From the NCBI GenBank assembly GCA_030847615.1, contig JAUMIR010000004.1, forward strand, positions 104,360,001-104,424,000: 64,000 nt of DNA, in the 5' to 3' direction. Below are positions 33,991-46,441 of the stretch, one piece after another. A program made the translations under genes and the position numbers. The stretch comes from Gambelia wislizenii. Its lineage: Eukaryota > Chordata > Lepidosauria > Squamata > Crotaphytidae. How positions within the stretch are numbered: position 1 is the stretch's first letter; each line of letters begins with the position of its first letter. The notes beneath the pieces are model-generated. The model saw only the letters and a list, made by a program, of their open reading frames with translations. It did no database searches and was not told the origin of the DNA.

Positions 33991-34739
33991 GCCTCTTGTA
34001 TGACAAGTTCCCCTTGCTGAAATTATTAAAGATGCAGGAGTCCTCTTGTCTTTTGCATGTAGCCCCTCTGTGCTCCATAGTTTCAGCTTGATTGTTTTGG
34101 TTGCCCTTTTCTTTTTCACAATCACCAAGAACAAGTGTTTTCATTCTATTTATTGATCTGAGCTAATACTTTAACATTTTGAAAACAAAACAGGTTTTAA
34201 CTTCTTTTCCACAAATGCCATTTCATTAGCTTCATTTATGAATCAAAAGACTTTTCCTTTAGGATTGCTAGCTGTATTAGGAGAAGGTTTGGAAGAGGAT
34301 GCTATTCTCTGAATAGTGCCATGGAATTTTTAATCCTCTACCTGGAGAGTCACCAAAAGAGAGGTCGGTTTAATATCTCCATCAAAGGTCATCGCCTTTA
34401 ACAGTTGCTGCTATCCAGTATCAATTTCTTCACTATTGGACTATGTACAGCACGCAGGGACTGGAAGACAGTTGTACAGCTGGAATGTCAATCCATTTCT
34501 TGACAGGGCCTACTGACATTTAACCACATGTGTATCTTCTGTCACAATGAAATCTCCTGCTTTCTGATGTATGTTGAATATGCAAGAGGTAAGCCTAGGA
34601 TCACATATACCTCTTATCATCATGTTGAATTTGCTGGAATTAGAAACATAGGCAGCTGCCTTACACTGGACAGAGTATGGCCAGAATCTTATTGGTTTCT
34701 TACACATGTGTAAGTACCTTTATACATGTGGTTGTGCTC
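33991..34739. other. intergenic, unrecognised
   Basis: No gene or recognised repeat. Confidence 0.35.
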
Positions 34740-34764
34740 TTATGTGTGTGTGCACACACACACA

Positions 34765-34965
34765 ATGGAATGGAAAGTCAGGCAGAGCTCCATCTTGCCT
34801 CAGCCCTGAAGTAGAATGGCCCTCCCTCCATCCCAACTGCCATTGCCCTGGATGCAGAGGGAGAGAAGGAAAGTGAGGCAGAGCTCCATCTTGCCTCAGC
34901 CAAGAAGTAGAATGGGTCTCCCTCCATCCCAACTGCCATTGCCCTGGCCAAGGAGGGAGAGAAGA
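34765..34965. repeat. tandem duplication of ~100 bp
   Basis: Two direct copies each contain GGCAGAGCTCCATCTTGCCT, AAGTAGAATGG and CCCTCCATCCCAACTGCC. It lies next to a CA/GT-rich stretch (34742-34762). Not coding. Confidence 0.8.
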
Positions 34966-35039
34966 GAATGCTCAACTTAATCCCTTCCCCTACTGCCATC
35001 CCCTTTCCTTTTGTATCATGTCTTCATTAGATTGTAAAC

Positions 35040-35140
35040 TTGAGGGCAGGGAACTGTTTTGTTGTTCTTTTTCTTGTAAAGCACCATGTACATTGATGGT
35101 GCTATAGAAATAGATGATGATGATGATGATGATGATGTTC
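35040..35140 (+). repeat. retroposon tail ending in (GAT)n
   Basis: TTGTAAAGCACCATGTACAT and TGATGGTGCTATAGAAATAG followed by GATGATGAT. The same tail occurs at 11770 and 11940. Confidence 0.6.
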
Positions 35141-35672
35141 GGTTGCATAAGTGGAGTTCCACAAATATAAGTGTTGCAAATGGGACTTAATCCATGTTTT
35201 AATCTCAACTAGAATAGAGCCATTGAATTGACTGGATTTGCCTATGTGTTGAATCATACTATTCAGCAATTGATTCAATGAATCTACTCTACTTGGAACT
35301 AAGCAGTAGGATCCCAGCTGTGTAGCTGTGCATTCTTGGATGGTGCATACCTATTTGTCAGTGCCTTGAGCGTACCACTTTATTCACTGGGATTGCAAAA
35401 ACAGCCACTGTACTTTGCCCATTGCCTAATGGGACAATAAGCAGGCATGTATACAGCTGGTTGGACAATGTTAGTATTCAACAAAAGCGTGGCATAGCAC
35501 AACCACCATGTCACTACATGAGTGTAGATTTACACAATGAAGCACAATGTAACATATCAGCCTGGATTTATCTATGTCGTCCAAGACCCTAACTCATAGG
35601 TGCCCTCTGGCATCTTAGGTAAAGGGTCTTTCCTGCTACTTTATCCTTTTAACTAGAAATTCTTGAGACTGA
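35141..35672. other. intergenic, unrecognised
   Basis: No gene or recognised element. Confidence 0.35.
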
Positions 35673-36247
35673 AGAGATTATCAGTCATGATGCCAGGAGA
35701 TCGCTAAATGGTTTCCTTTTCAGACAACACTGTTCCCCTCTTGTAACGTACCTGTTCTGCTGCCGTTCTGCTGGCACTGCTTTTTATTTACAGGCTAAGC
35801 CATCAATAGACCCCCCGTTCTGTTTCTGTAATGCATGTTCATGTGTCTGAAAAGGTGCCCTGTTTCGCTGGTGAGATCCCATCATCAATGGGAGGTCACT
35901 GCCCGAACACTTCCTGTTGAGATTGGGATGTCCAGGTAAGTGACACACTTTTTTAAAACTTCCTGGTTTACTTGGAAGTTTTAAAATGTGTTTTTATGCT
36001 TGCTGTCACTTTTTGATGTTTATTTTTCTTTTTAAGTTTGAATTTCCCACACTTCTCTTCTTGTGAAAATGGCCAGGATTTCACCCCAGGAAGTGAAAGG
36101 AGTTCTGTTAGAGCTCCACTCGCTCCTGGGTTCCCCTGAAGATGCTCCAAAGGTAGGTCTGAAACTTTTAGTTCTTGTGCCAGGGCAGGGACGTGAGAGG
36201 AGATTGTGAAACAGGAACACTTTTTTCATTCCTGTCTGATAATCTCC
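35673..36247 (+). mobile_element. family A DNA element, copy 3 (diverged ends)
   Basis: Starts AGAGATTATCAGTCATGATG and ends CCTGTCTGATAATCTCC, flanked by TGA on both sides (35670-35672 and 36248-36250). The interior has GGCTAAGCCATCAATAGACC, GATGTCCAGGTAAGTGAC and TTTACTTGGAAGTTTTAAAA as in the other copies. Non-coding. Confidence 0.75.
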
Positions 36248-36309
36248 TGAATTTCAGACCTTCTGCTTTCATGATATCCTCATATGATTCTTCTTATATA
36301 ATTTGCAGT

Positions 36310-36600
36310 CCTTCAGATGTTGCTGGGCTGCAGTTCTCAGCAGCCCTAGATGATGTTGCTGAATGCTGGGAGCTGCAGTCCAACAATAACTGGAGAGTCA
36401 TAGGATTCCCATCCCTGTATTGCATTAATATGTGGTATTAATACAATTAAATAAATAAATAAATAAATAAATAGCTGAATAGCCTTCCTCTCTAAAGCTT
36501 AAAATTTACTTTTTTGGACGACAACTTCCAGAATACCCAGCTAGCAGTGGCCATGCTGGCTGAGGGATTCTAGGGGTTATAGTCTCCCCGCTCCTCGCCA
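36310..36600. repeat. MITE-like repeats and an (AAAT)n tract
   Basis: 36310-36400 is a small repeat (CCTTCAGATGTTGCTGGGCTG ... GGGAGCTGCAGTCCAAC, inverted). 36442-36472 is an AAAT microsatellite. 36515-36590 has ACAACTTCCAGAATACCC with a partner AGGGATTCTAGGGGTTATAG. Confidence 0.55.
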
Positions 36601-37361
36601 AGTATCTCTACTTCTCTCATGGAGCTGGTTCAAACACAGGTATTCCATTGTTTGGCAAATGCAATGTCATGTGATGCTGTACATATGTGAATTTTTAAAA
36701 AATATATATCCCAATTTAAAACCCTATGCAGAATGTTCTTACCACCTCTTTGGTGGAATCTGTTCATACATTCCACATACTGAAATGCAAAAGAAACCAA
36801 GTATCAAGACATTAGGTAATGTATTGGCAAGTGAACAAGCCATAGGTATCACAAGATCTGTCAAAACTATAGCACATCTTCATAGGCTTTTGGGGACAGA
36901 AAAGATGTGCATCGAATGCACAGTTGGCTCCCTTCCCATAACTCCACACTATACCAGTTTTCAGGCTGCACTCCTTGACTGTTGCATGGTAGGCATGAGC
37001 CAGCATGAGAAGGTAAAGGCTTCATGTTGAAAGTGTGATGTAAGTGTGTGAATCTTCTACTTTTATAGGGACTATTTCTTGCACACCCATTTTAAAAGCT
37101 TAAGTAAAAACTTAACTCATTCCTAGTTGCCTCCTTATTAAGCATATCCCTGCTTAAGGCTTACTTATCTGGTCTAAAAGCCCTTGTGTTGCTAATAAGC
37201 AAAGCCTATAATAATATAGTTATTACTACACAGTTATTATAGTCTTGACTAGTGCTCATCAAAAATGTAGAGGAACTGACCAAGGCAAAATGTGAAGTAG
37301 TTTTATTTAGACATCACTGTTTCAGGTAGGAACTGTTTGATTTTTTCTTGGGAGAACACTT
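36601..37361. other. intergenic, unrecognised
   Basis: No gene. The 123-codon frame at 36659 has no recognisable domain. Confidence 0.35.
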
Positions 37362-37705
37362 GCAAGGGCTGACTGAACTTCTAAAAAGACAAACAAATGA
37401 GTCCTAGAGCAAATCAAGCCTGCATTCTCCCTAGAAACCAAGGTGACTCAACCGAGATTGTCGTACTATGGACATATCACGAGGAGACCTGGCTCAGTAG
37501 AAAAGACAATAAAGTTTAATAAGGTAGAAAGCAATAAGAAAAGAGAAAGACCACATTCCATATGGATAGACTCAATTAAGGAAGTCAAGGCCCTGAGTCT
37601 GCAAGACTTGAGCAAGGCTGCTGATGACAGGGTGACTTGGAGGTCTTTCATTCAAAGAGTTGCCATCAAGCCAACTTGACTCGTTGTTCTTAACAACAAT
37701 AATTG
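37362..37705 (+). mobile_element. RTE/BovB-type LINE 3' fragment
   Basis: Encodes LSYYGHITRRPGSVEKTIKF, RERPHSIWIDSIKEVKALSL, QDLSKAADDRVTWRSFI, the BovB-type C-terminus, and then runs into a CAACAATAA-like tail. The 78-codon frame 37443-37679 is a remnant without RT. Confidence 0.75.
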
Positions 37706-40440
37706 TATTCCTTTAAAATATCTGATGTTCCTTGCTAGCTTGTTTGTGAACCAAAACAATGACTTGAAACAGCATAAAAACCAAGATCCAATAAGCATGC
37801 TGGTGGGATGCAAGTTTCTGCCATCATAAGGAAGAGGGGAAGACGTGCCCTCTCTCTCACTTCCTCTCCAGGTGTGCAAGAGCAGCAGGGGGTTCATGAG
37901 TGAATCTCCATCCCCTTATACTATGATTGGCTGCAGGGATACACCCAACACATTCCAGTTCACTGGCACACCTGGGAAAGGAGGAGCAGCCTCCACTACC
38001 AGCATAAACCTGTTCCTTCTTCCCTGGGTGTGTAAAAACAGCTGGAATGTCCTGTGTGCACCTGGTGCAACTGATCAATGGATGAAAGCACCTGTAAGAC
38101 CCCAGCTGCTGTTGAGTGGATGAGGGGCATTGCACAAAGAAGTACAATATACTTCCTTCCACAAGCTCCCCGCCCCCCACAAATGCACATACAGGAATAA
38201 TGCTGAGGTTATACCTATATAGTTCACAAAAGGGTTCTAGCCAGACTGTCACTTTTGCCAATCTTTCTCTGCTATTCATTATCAAAAGGAAATTAAATAA
38301 CAGTCCTAGCCTACAGTATTAACAACATTGCACTGCTTTATAATTGAATGTTGAGCACAACTACTTTGCACTTACTTATCTGTATCTAGTCCCTCCCTCT
38401 TCACTGGGTCAATAAAAATTAAAAATCTCTAGAGAAATAACTTCCCTCCATGTCAGTAAATAGCAGTGTCACAACAGTGTAACCAGTACATCAGGTTCAG
38501 CTAGGTTCACTACTTTGATTCCCCATCCTCAATTAGTTCAGTGTTCAAGCTGGGAAATGAATCAAAAGGGCAAACCGGATCTTTTCCTTGCTAACATTCC
38601 TTCCCCAAAAGGATGTTGGGCCTGTTATTTCAGTTTAGGTAAAGACAGAGCATAGAATCAACATCCTCTGTTAGAACATATACATTGAAATAGACAGCGT
38701 GTTGCCTTCTCTCATTCAGTTACACCCACCCTAGCAAGAAACACATTTTTCTTGGGCATGTCTCAGACTTCTAGTCTAGAGTAATCAAAATAGCCTGTCC
38801 TCAAGAAGTGGCAGTCCGCAGTCTCACCGTATTTATTTTCAACTACTTTGCCGTGTGTTCATGGGCTCAAGTCAAGAAGTATTTGACAGACTAGGAATGA
38901 AGGGTGACAGCATGAGAATAAACATGGTAAAGCCATACATGACACAAATGACTTTATCAGAGTTGAAAGGGCCACAACTTTATTAGTTACACATCTTAGG
39001 ATCATGCACTATATAGGGAATCAATCCATCCTTTGGCTGACCCACCTGCCAACTGATGGCCACTGTAGGCAGCCTCCCTACTGAGAAACCACAAGAAATG
39101 GGTTCCACCTAGGCACCAACCCCAGACAATTGGCCAGCAGCTTGAGTAGCTCCTCCCTACATTTTCTCTAAGCAAATCACAAGGAAACTCTCTCCTATGA
39201 TGTCCACCTGTGGAGAAAAGCCTCCCCCTCCACTTGCCCAACCACCTTCTAACAGAAGCCCACATTTATTGCACAGGCTCTGGGAAGAGAAACTGGGCCA
39301 TCAGAAAAGGCAGTGGCTTCCCACACACCTCCTGCCCCCCCCCCTCAAATTGGGAAATGAGGATTTGGTGAGTGTGGAACCTGTTGTTATAAGCAATGCA
39401 GAGAAATTTTGGTCCTTCTCCTTATAGCATTGGAGGGTGTGCAAGCACTTCCACATGTGGGAACCAGGCTCTGGTTAGAATCTTCCTTTTCCTAAGTATG
39501 AGATTCAGAATGTTTTATGAGAGTAGCTTCTTGCTGACAGAATGCCAAAAGAATCTTTCTTTTTTTAGTTCCTTGGTGTGATGCTTCACCCCAAATGCCA
39601 CCCTATATAGTATGTGAAGTCACAACACAAGGTGGCTGAGAGCAAACTCCAAAGCTCAGCCCCACTTTACTTCCGGGGTCAGCCTAGCTGCCTCTTTACC
39701 CTCTGTTCTTTCCACCTCAACTCCTATGGTTCCCTTAGTTCCTTCTTTCTGAACCAGGGATATACCTTTTTCCTTAAAGGTGTGGTTTGTATTTTATGGT
39801 AGCCTGCCTTTTCTTATCTACAATTTGAAGGAAGGGACCAGAGTCTGTAGTTGAATGAACAACATAGGGGAACTTTATTGAAGGGGAATAAAACAGACAG
39901 TAACATGTAATATTGTGCTTTAACAGTTCTTAAATCTCTATAATATTCTCCCTTAACCCACAGACTCTTTCTCTCTTTGTTCAATAAACCATCTCATACA
40001 AACTATTTCCCTCTGCACACAAAATATTTCCTCCAAACCTCACTCATACACCACACACACTTGGGGCCCTTTGCTCTAGTCACTGTCATCAACAGGACTC
40101 AACTGAACAACTCCTCAACTGAACTCCTGGCTAACTGTCATGCAACCTTTAAACATACAGAAAACCCTCCCATTTCAGTTCCCTGCCCTGGGATTGGTTC
40201 CTGACATACACTCCCCCCCATTCGCTCACCCTTCTGTCCATCACACTCAGGTAGACCAGAACAACTACTGCTCAGTCAATATCCTCCAGGAGAGCCACCT
40301 TCTGAATTTGAATTCCAGCCACCTGATTGCCTGGTCAAGCAGAAGCCCCATGAATATTGCCAGTGGGTCCATCCATGTGCATCAGGTGGGTCCATCCATG
40401 TGCATGCTTCCAGCCAGCCAGCCACATATATTGATGGTTG
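37706..40440. other. intergenic, unrecognised
   Basis: No gene seen. Two stretches (38950-39600 and 39836-40260) begin with ACTTTATTAG- or AACTTTATTGAAGG-like sequence, as 8930-9240 does, and may be pieces of one unclassified repeat. This is a weak resemblance. Confidence 0.35.
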
Positions 40441-40449
40441 GTTGCCTTT

Positions 40450-40870
40450 CCCCCTAAAGTTGGACTCAATGCAGCTTACAAAATGGAGAGAATTACAATC
40501 AAAACACATGGTTGAAAACAGGCAAAAACTTAATATTAAAACAGTATTAAACTAACAACAAAATTAAAGCTATTTAAAATAGTACTTTAAAGCTATGAAA
40601 GTAAGCAGTACAATACCATAAAAGGGCCCTTTCCTGTAAAACAATCAGTTCCCCAAAGCCTGCTGGAATAAAAATGTCTTCACTTGTTGCCAAAAAGACA
40701 ACAGAGAAGGAGCCATCCCAGCCTCCCTGAGTAGGAAGTTCCAGAGCATGGGAGTAGCCATGGAGAAGGCTCTTCACCACCTTCCCTTCAAACATGCTTG
40801 TGAAGCTCCTGGGATCAAGATAAGAGTCCCTGAAGAGCTTAGAATTAGGACAGGCTCATGCGGGAAGGTA
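40450..40870 (-). repeat. decayed interspersed repeat, third copy
   Basis: An A-rich stretch followed by AAAGCCTGCTGGAATAAAAA, GAAGGAGCCATCCCAGCC and AGGAAGTTCCAGAGCATGGG. This layout is common in reptile LINE 3' regions. Not coding. Confidence 0.4.
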
Positions 40871-41009
40871 CAGTTTTTCAGATAGCCTGGATCTGAGCCA
40901 TATAGGACTTGGGTCATAACCATCACTTTTCATTGTGTTTGGAAACAGATGAGCAGCCAGTGGCTCTTCTGCAACAAGGGAATCTGCTCTGTGTTTTATT
41001 TCAAATTTT

Positions 41010-41110
41010 AAAGGAGCTATCCAAGGTGCTGAACGCTACACCCCCAATAGATTCAGCGCTGTGGTTGGCTCCTTTAAAGCCTGGCATACAATTCAGAGTG
41101 CATTCACTGA
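41010..41110. mobile_element. small palindromic repeat (family D)
   Basis: TTTAAAGGAGCTATCCAAGG at the left and GGCTCCTTTAAAGCCTGG at the right form inverted ends. Similar elements are at 47350-47450 and 52665-52760. Confidence 0.5.
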
Positions 41111-42329
41111 CCCCCTCTGACCTGGAAGTCACTGGCTACCACTGAGCGTGAAAGGTGTCTGGGAATATAAAGCAAGCTGACCAGGAAGCTTCTGCTGTTG
41201 CTCCCTGCTTCTGAACAGGATGCAAATTGATCCTCATGTGAATCTGGGGACCCTAACTTTGTGAGAGTCACTTCTTTATGGCTCTGAGAGTTTTCAGAAG
41301 AAAAGAAGGGATGGCAGTTCAGAAAGAGGAGGGGAAGAAACATTCTTAAATGTTGTTCTAAAAGGACCAAATAAATAGGGGATTAGATAAGCAAATGAAA
41401 GGCAGGGGAAGGGGTAAAGTAGAAGGAGTTAAGTAGAAGAGGTTCTCACAATTCTACCCACAGACTGCACACTCATGCACAGGTGTGATGGTGTGATGGT
41501 AAGTGCCCATAATGAAACACAGGTCATTGTGAAGCAAAAAACAATACAAAAAATACAGCATCTTTCTTACCCACTTGTTTTCAAATATCCACCTGTCTTC
41601 ATGCTATTGCTGTTTTTAAAAGAAGAAACCAATACCTCTTCAGTGGCACATTTAATACCTCAGCACCCCCTCCCCCTGCAGTATGAGCCAAGGAAATGGC
41701 TTGTCTGAAAGAGACATACATTTGCGCATACAAGTATAAAAAGGCCCTAGACCAAAAAAAAAAAAAGAAAAAAAGAAAAAAAGAAAAAAAGAAAAAGAAA
41801 AAAAGGAAAAAAAAAGCCAGGAGAGCTCTTGAAAGCAATTAAAGGCGTGCTAGGCATACTTTAAAAACATATTTAATAGGCACACATGCCAAACGTCAAG
41901 GCTATTTTTATTGGTAGCAGCCTTTGTGTTTTCTTGGGATTTTCTTTTTACAGGCAGCTTTGAAATGAAGGTGTGCCTCAAGTCAGCTGCAACATAAATG
42001 AGACAGAGCTGCTTTCAAAACAATACCACCTTTTAAGGTGCTGACCTGGAACTCATGATGACATTCCTTGTGTGGAAAGGGAAGGAGGGGAAACCATGGG
42101 GTGCTTCCAGACAAAAAGCTCCTAGCTTACAATAGTTGAGCTACTTTCCCCTTTTCACAAGGTTTGTTGGATGAATATTAAAAAAAATATATATGAAGAA
42201 GTCAAGGGGAAATGGACGATCCATATCTAGATTCCCTGTAAAGTTTCATGAGTAAGGGAAGTAAACATCAAGGGGCAACACATTCAAGCAGGACCAGTGT
42301 AAAAAAAATACCTTCAGGTGTCTGAATAT
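41111..42329. other. intergenic with an A-rich tract
   Basis: 41752-41815 is an A-rich (AAAAAG)n-like tract that creates an artificial Phe-rich frame on the minus strand. No gene. Confidence 0.45.
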
Positions 42330-42900
42330 TTCTTGGTAGCCGCGCCCAGGTTTTGGAATGCCCTAACAAATGTGACTAGGCTGGTTCCCTCCCTCTTGTT
42401 TTTCTGCAAACAGTTAAAGACCTTTTTATACAGGCAGGGCTTTTGCAACTAATTTCTTGCAACAGAAAAAGTTTTTGATGGGTGTTGTATTGGTCCATGG
42501 TGTGTTTCCATATGTGCCTTTAAGCTGCATGTTGACCTATGGCGACCACATGAATTTCATAGGGTTTTCTTAGGCAAGGAATACTCAGAGGTGGTTTTGC
42601 GAGCTACTTCCTCTGAAATACAGCCCACAGCTCTGGCATTCCTTGGTGGTTTCCCATCCAAGCACTAACCAGGGCTGACCCTGCTTAGCTTCCAAGATCA
42701 GGTGGGACCTGGTACTTTTAGTTTATTTGGGCACTATTGGTCTATTACTGGTCTGTTTTTTAAATGAGTTTTAATTTTTTTTAATGCTTTCATTCATTTT
42801 ATGTGCTGTATTTTAAACTATTTTGTTGTAGTACTTTTCTCCTTGTGCCCCATTCAGGGGAGAAAGGTTGAAGATAAATAAAATGAAATCAATCACTAAA
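42330..42900 (+). mobile_element. L2-like LINE 3' region split by a 5S SINE
   Basis: 42330-42470 reads GTAGCCGCGCCCAGGTTTTG, which translates to an APRFWNAL-type LINE C-terminus. The 3'UTR resumes after the SINE at 42720 and ends AGATAAATAAAATG near 42890. Confidence 0.6.
42503..42716 (-). mobile_element. 5S-rRNA-derived SINE, minus orientation
   Basis: The plus strand shows ATATGTGCCTTTAAGCTGCA (tail) and later CCCATCCAAGCACTAACCAG, CCCTGCTTAGCTTCCAAGAT, the reverse complement of the 5S C and A box regions. Inserted in an L2-like 3'UTR. Confidence 0.85.
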
Positions 42901-42959
42901 ATGCATAAAGCTGCCTTTTACAGAGTCAAACCACTGATTAATCTAGCCCTGAGGCCCTT

Positions 42960-43170
42960 TCACAATACAAAATTATAGCAGTATGAATCCACTTTAACTG
43001 CCATGACAACATCCTATGGAATCCTGGGATTTGCAGTTTAGGGAGAGGCATTTAGAAGTCTCAACCAGAGCGCTTTTAGGCTTCACTAAACTACAAACCC
43101 CAAAATTCCTTAGGATGCAACCAGGGCAATTAAAATGGAATCACAACACTATACCTATGTAGTATGAAAG
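42960..43170. mobile_element. small palindromic MITE
   Basis: Left CCCTTTCACAATACAAAATT and right TATGTAGTATGAAAGGG are inverted ends. The inner ATCCTGGGATTTGCAG pairs with CTACAAACCCCAAAAT. Same type as 10443-10661. Confidence 0.6.
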
Positions 43171-43509
43171 GGCCCAGATGTGGTCCTCCACATATTGATG
43201 AACTGAAACTCTGAGCAGTCCTACCTAGCCAGCACAACCTATAGTAAAGAATGCTGTGAGTTTCAGTTCAACAACATCTAGAGGGTAACACAATTTCCAC
43301 CTAGCTAGTAATTACAGTACTTGTTTTGACTGTGAGATGCCCTCCAGCAACCCAGGAAATCCATGAACTAGAGATGTCCAGAATTAAACCTGAGCTATAG
43401 CTACTGTGAACTGATTGTTGTGCTCCACTACTGGAATCTCTTGTTGCTCTGTATGAATTCATACTGAACTTGAATTAAGACTGCCCAAATTGAATTAAGA
43501 CTTTCCAAG

Positions 43510-43630
43510 CATGACAGCCAGCATGGTTTTAGTGTTGGATTAGAGCTCTGTGAAATCACAGTTTGAATCCCTGCTCAGTCATAGAAACCCACTGATCACC
43601 ACAAGCAAGTCACACCTTCTCAGTCTTAAA
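43510..43630 (+). mobile_element. MIR/CORE-like SINE
   Basis: Plus-strand tRNA-type head: GCCAGCATGGTTTTAGTGTT and a B-box-like CAGTTTGAATCCCTGC, then AGCAAGTCACACC. Decayed. Confidence 0.6.
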
Positions 43631-43664
43631 GGAATAAATCTTGTCAGGAAGACCCTGTCATAAG

Positions 43665-44288
43665 GGTATTGTCCAAACAGTGAAAAAACTCCTCACAGAA
43701 TGCGAGGAGAATCCTACCTGTCTTAATGGCCATCTGCCTGATTTTGTCATAATTGTCAAGGGGGGGGGGGCAAAACCAGCAAAAACCTCACCAGAAAAGC
43801 ATTTGTGGCTTTTCCCATCTTTAAAAAACAATGATGAGAGGGTGCACATTTCTGTTTGTTAGGACAAGCTAGTCGATCTGATTTGCTTGCCCAAATGAGA
43901 GGAAACACAAATCTGATTGTCTGGAGGAGCGCAGGGGGCAGGGCTTGCTAGCAAGGCAAGTGCCTGCTGCCGCCATTTTGAATTCTCAACTTAGCAGGCA
44001 AGTGCTAAGGCAAGAAAATGGGGTATTGGGTTTTGTTTTGTTTGGTTTGGTTCTCTGCTTTTGTGTTAAAAATCGCTCAATTGCAATTGGATATCGTTTT
44101 TTTTTAAAGGTCATCGCCAGCAAATTCAGGTATGTGCAAACGTGAGTAAATCGCTTGCGGTTGCCATATTTCCTAGTGGGCACGTGGAGCTTAAAGGGGC
44201 AGAAAAACCATTAGGACAGGTTGCAACTGCTGCAAAATGTCATTACTATGAGGGACTCCATTTTTTATGGGCTTGTATAGACAAGCTC
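43665..44288 (+). mobile_element. family B DNA element, copy 4
   Basis: Starts GGTATTGTCCAAACAGTG and ends TGTATAGACAAGCTC. AAG lies at 43662-43664 and 44289-44291. The interior includes GAGGAGAATCCTACCTGTC, a G run near 43760, GCAGGGCTTGCTAGCAAGG and GAGTAAATCGCTTGCGG. 624 bp, non-coding. Confidence 0.75.
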
Positions 44289-44291
44289 AAG

Positions 44292-45499
44292 GCCTCCATA
44301 AGCCAAAGTCCACTGGAGGCACATAACAAAAACAAAAAGTTTTACATTTCTCAGAATTCTGAGGTATTTTATGAGTGTTCTCTTCCTCCCCCTCCCTCCC
44401 TTCCCCCCTCTCTCTCACACACAATGTTGTACTGATATCCATATATAGATATTTCCCTAAATCAGTCCCCAGAAATAATGGCCAAATTTACTACCTTTCA
44501 GTCAGTAACTTATCAAGATATATCAGTAAGTATTTTAAAAATTACAATAAATAAGAAGAGAAACAAAGGAGAAGAATAGCAACTAACATTAGAACAAAAA
44601 CCTAAAATGATTTTGGGAGGAAGGAAACAGATACATTACCTCTTTGGTATAGCCTACCTGTGTCCTTCTCTCTCTTAGCCAGTCAGTGAGAATTTAGAAA
44701 TGGGATCATACATTTAGAGCCATGATGCTAGTAGGATTTTGCCATGGCTCAAGCATACTGGCATGGCATTCAAATCCATTGAGGACTAAAGGCACAACAC
44801 CGAGAAGCTGACAGGGAATGATGGAAACAATTCTACATGTGTCACCCTCTGCTGTTATGAGAGGAAAGACACAGTAAACACATCCAGCTTGGTGGCCTAA
44901 TTATTTCAAGGTACACATTATCCCTTCTACCTGTGTACTCAGATGAACTGTGCATTATATTAATAAAGAATTGCACACAAGACGTGATATATCTAAGTCA
45001 GCATTTGAAAATTCTCTCTCTCTCTCTGATAACAGCTCCTCAAATCAGCCAGCTAGCCTGTCATTGACTGGGCTGTTTGAAGGATTCTGGTCACTATAGG
45101 CCAAACAAAATAATACTTCCAAGCTCTGATCTATCTCTGCCTTTAAAGGAAATGCTATGGATTCTTCCTTCATGCAAAGATACTGGATCCAGGTTGTCCA
45201 TTTCATGAATGAAAGGGCTTCTTCCATTCCCAGAAGGCACCACTCAGAGAGGCTCTCCACCAGAGAAGGGGACAAAGAGACCATCTTCACCCATTCTTCC
45301 TTCACTCTACAGTCTCCATGTCACCCTTCATGTTGCTCTGGAAGGTCCCACAGCCACCCAAGACTGGCTTTACTGGAGACAGGGGGAGTTGAGGGGTGGG
45401 AGGAATCTCAATGTTTGCTTCCCACCTTCTCTGCCAGCATGAATAGGACTCCACAAAACAATATACTGAAGCCAATCTAGGGCACTTTTATGAGATAAC
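44292..45499. other. intergenic, unrecognised
   Basis: C/T-rich stretch at 44383-44420 and a short CT repeat near 45015. No gene. Confidence 0.35.
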
Positions 45500-45935
45500 G
45501 GATATGGGCTATTTGAACACCCTACAAAACTGAAAATAGTAATAGTTAAGTAGCAGTGGTGATACTGGAAAAGAGTTCCACGGATACCATGGATGGCTAA
45601 AAAAATCAAAGCAAATGAATGGGGCCTTGTTGCAAATCAACCTTGAATGTAAATTAGAAGCAAAGATGATTAAACTGAGGCTATCACACTTTGGAGTATT
45701 GAGAGATGACGTGACTTAATTGAAAAGACAATAATGCTTCACAAAATGGAAGGCAGCAAGTAATAAAGATGAAGACTGTACCACAGGTGGTTTGATTCAA
45801 TTAAAGAAGCTGAGGCCCCTAAGTTTCCAAGACCTGTACAGAGCTGTTGATGACGGGTGCTCTTGGAGGTCTTTCATTCATAGAGTCATCACTAGTAGAA
45901 TTACACCTGACAGCAAACAACAACAAAGTAGTAGC
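45500..45935 (+). mobile_element. RTE/BovB-type LINE 3' fragment, most decayed copy
   Basis: Follows the order of the 20725 and 37362 copies: GAGTTCCACGGATACCATGG, AAAAGACAATAATGCTTCAC, then TCAATTAAAGAAGCTGAGGC and GGTCTTTCATTCATAGAGTC, ending CAAACAACAACAA. Confidence 0.7.
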
Positions 45936-45974
45936 AGTAGTACTTCAGTGTTCTCATGTGTACACTCCATTCTG

Positions 45975-46085
45975 GAATTGTAGTCCAGAATTACTATTTT
46001 CAACTACAACTCCCCAAATCTCTCAGCCAGTATGATAGGTGCCCATGCTTCCATGAGGAATTCTGGGAGTTGTAGCCCTCCAAAA
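45975..46085. mobile_element. small MITE-like repeat
   Basis: ACAACTCCCCAAATCTCTCA and GGAATTCTGGGAGTTGTAG form inverted halves around GCCAGTATGATAGGTGCC. Confidence 0.5.
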
Positions 46086-46441
46086 GCAGTGCTTCCAAGT
46101 TCTGGGTTTTTTCCAAAACTTATAACCAATTCATTTTCTTGTACATGGGGTGATGGGATAATATTGCTTCTCTTACCAGAAAGCAGTAGTTTGGCAGTGA
46201 GCAGCTGTCTGACAACAAATTACTAGGGAAGTCCAATAGTAATTGGACTATTGGACCAATTGGTGTGACAGAGTAGCAGTCACAATACCATCCATTCCTC
46301 AGGCTGAAGGAGAAGAGATTAGACTTCAGTAGGCTGAAGAAACTACAGTGCACTCAGGGACTTTAAGAGGGTATCTCTGAGCACAGAGTTCAAAGCAGTT
46401 GCACTAATTTTGTTTATATACAGTCCTGGGCGCAACACTCT
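46086..46441. other. intergenic, unrecognised
   Basis: No gene or element recognised. Confidence 0.35.

Noticed and set aside
38940..40260. Possible LTR or endogenous retrovirus
   Set aside because: No matching pair of terminal repeats, primer site or gag/pol motifs could be found.
41599..41838. Phe-rich frame on the minus strand
   Set aside because: Product of an A-rich simple repeat.
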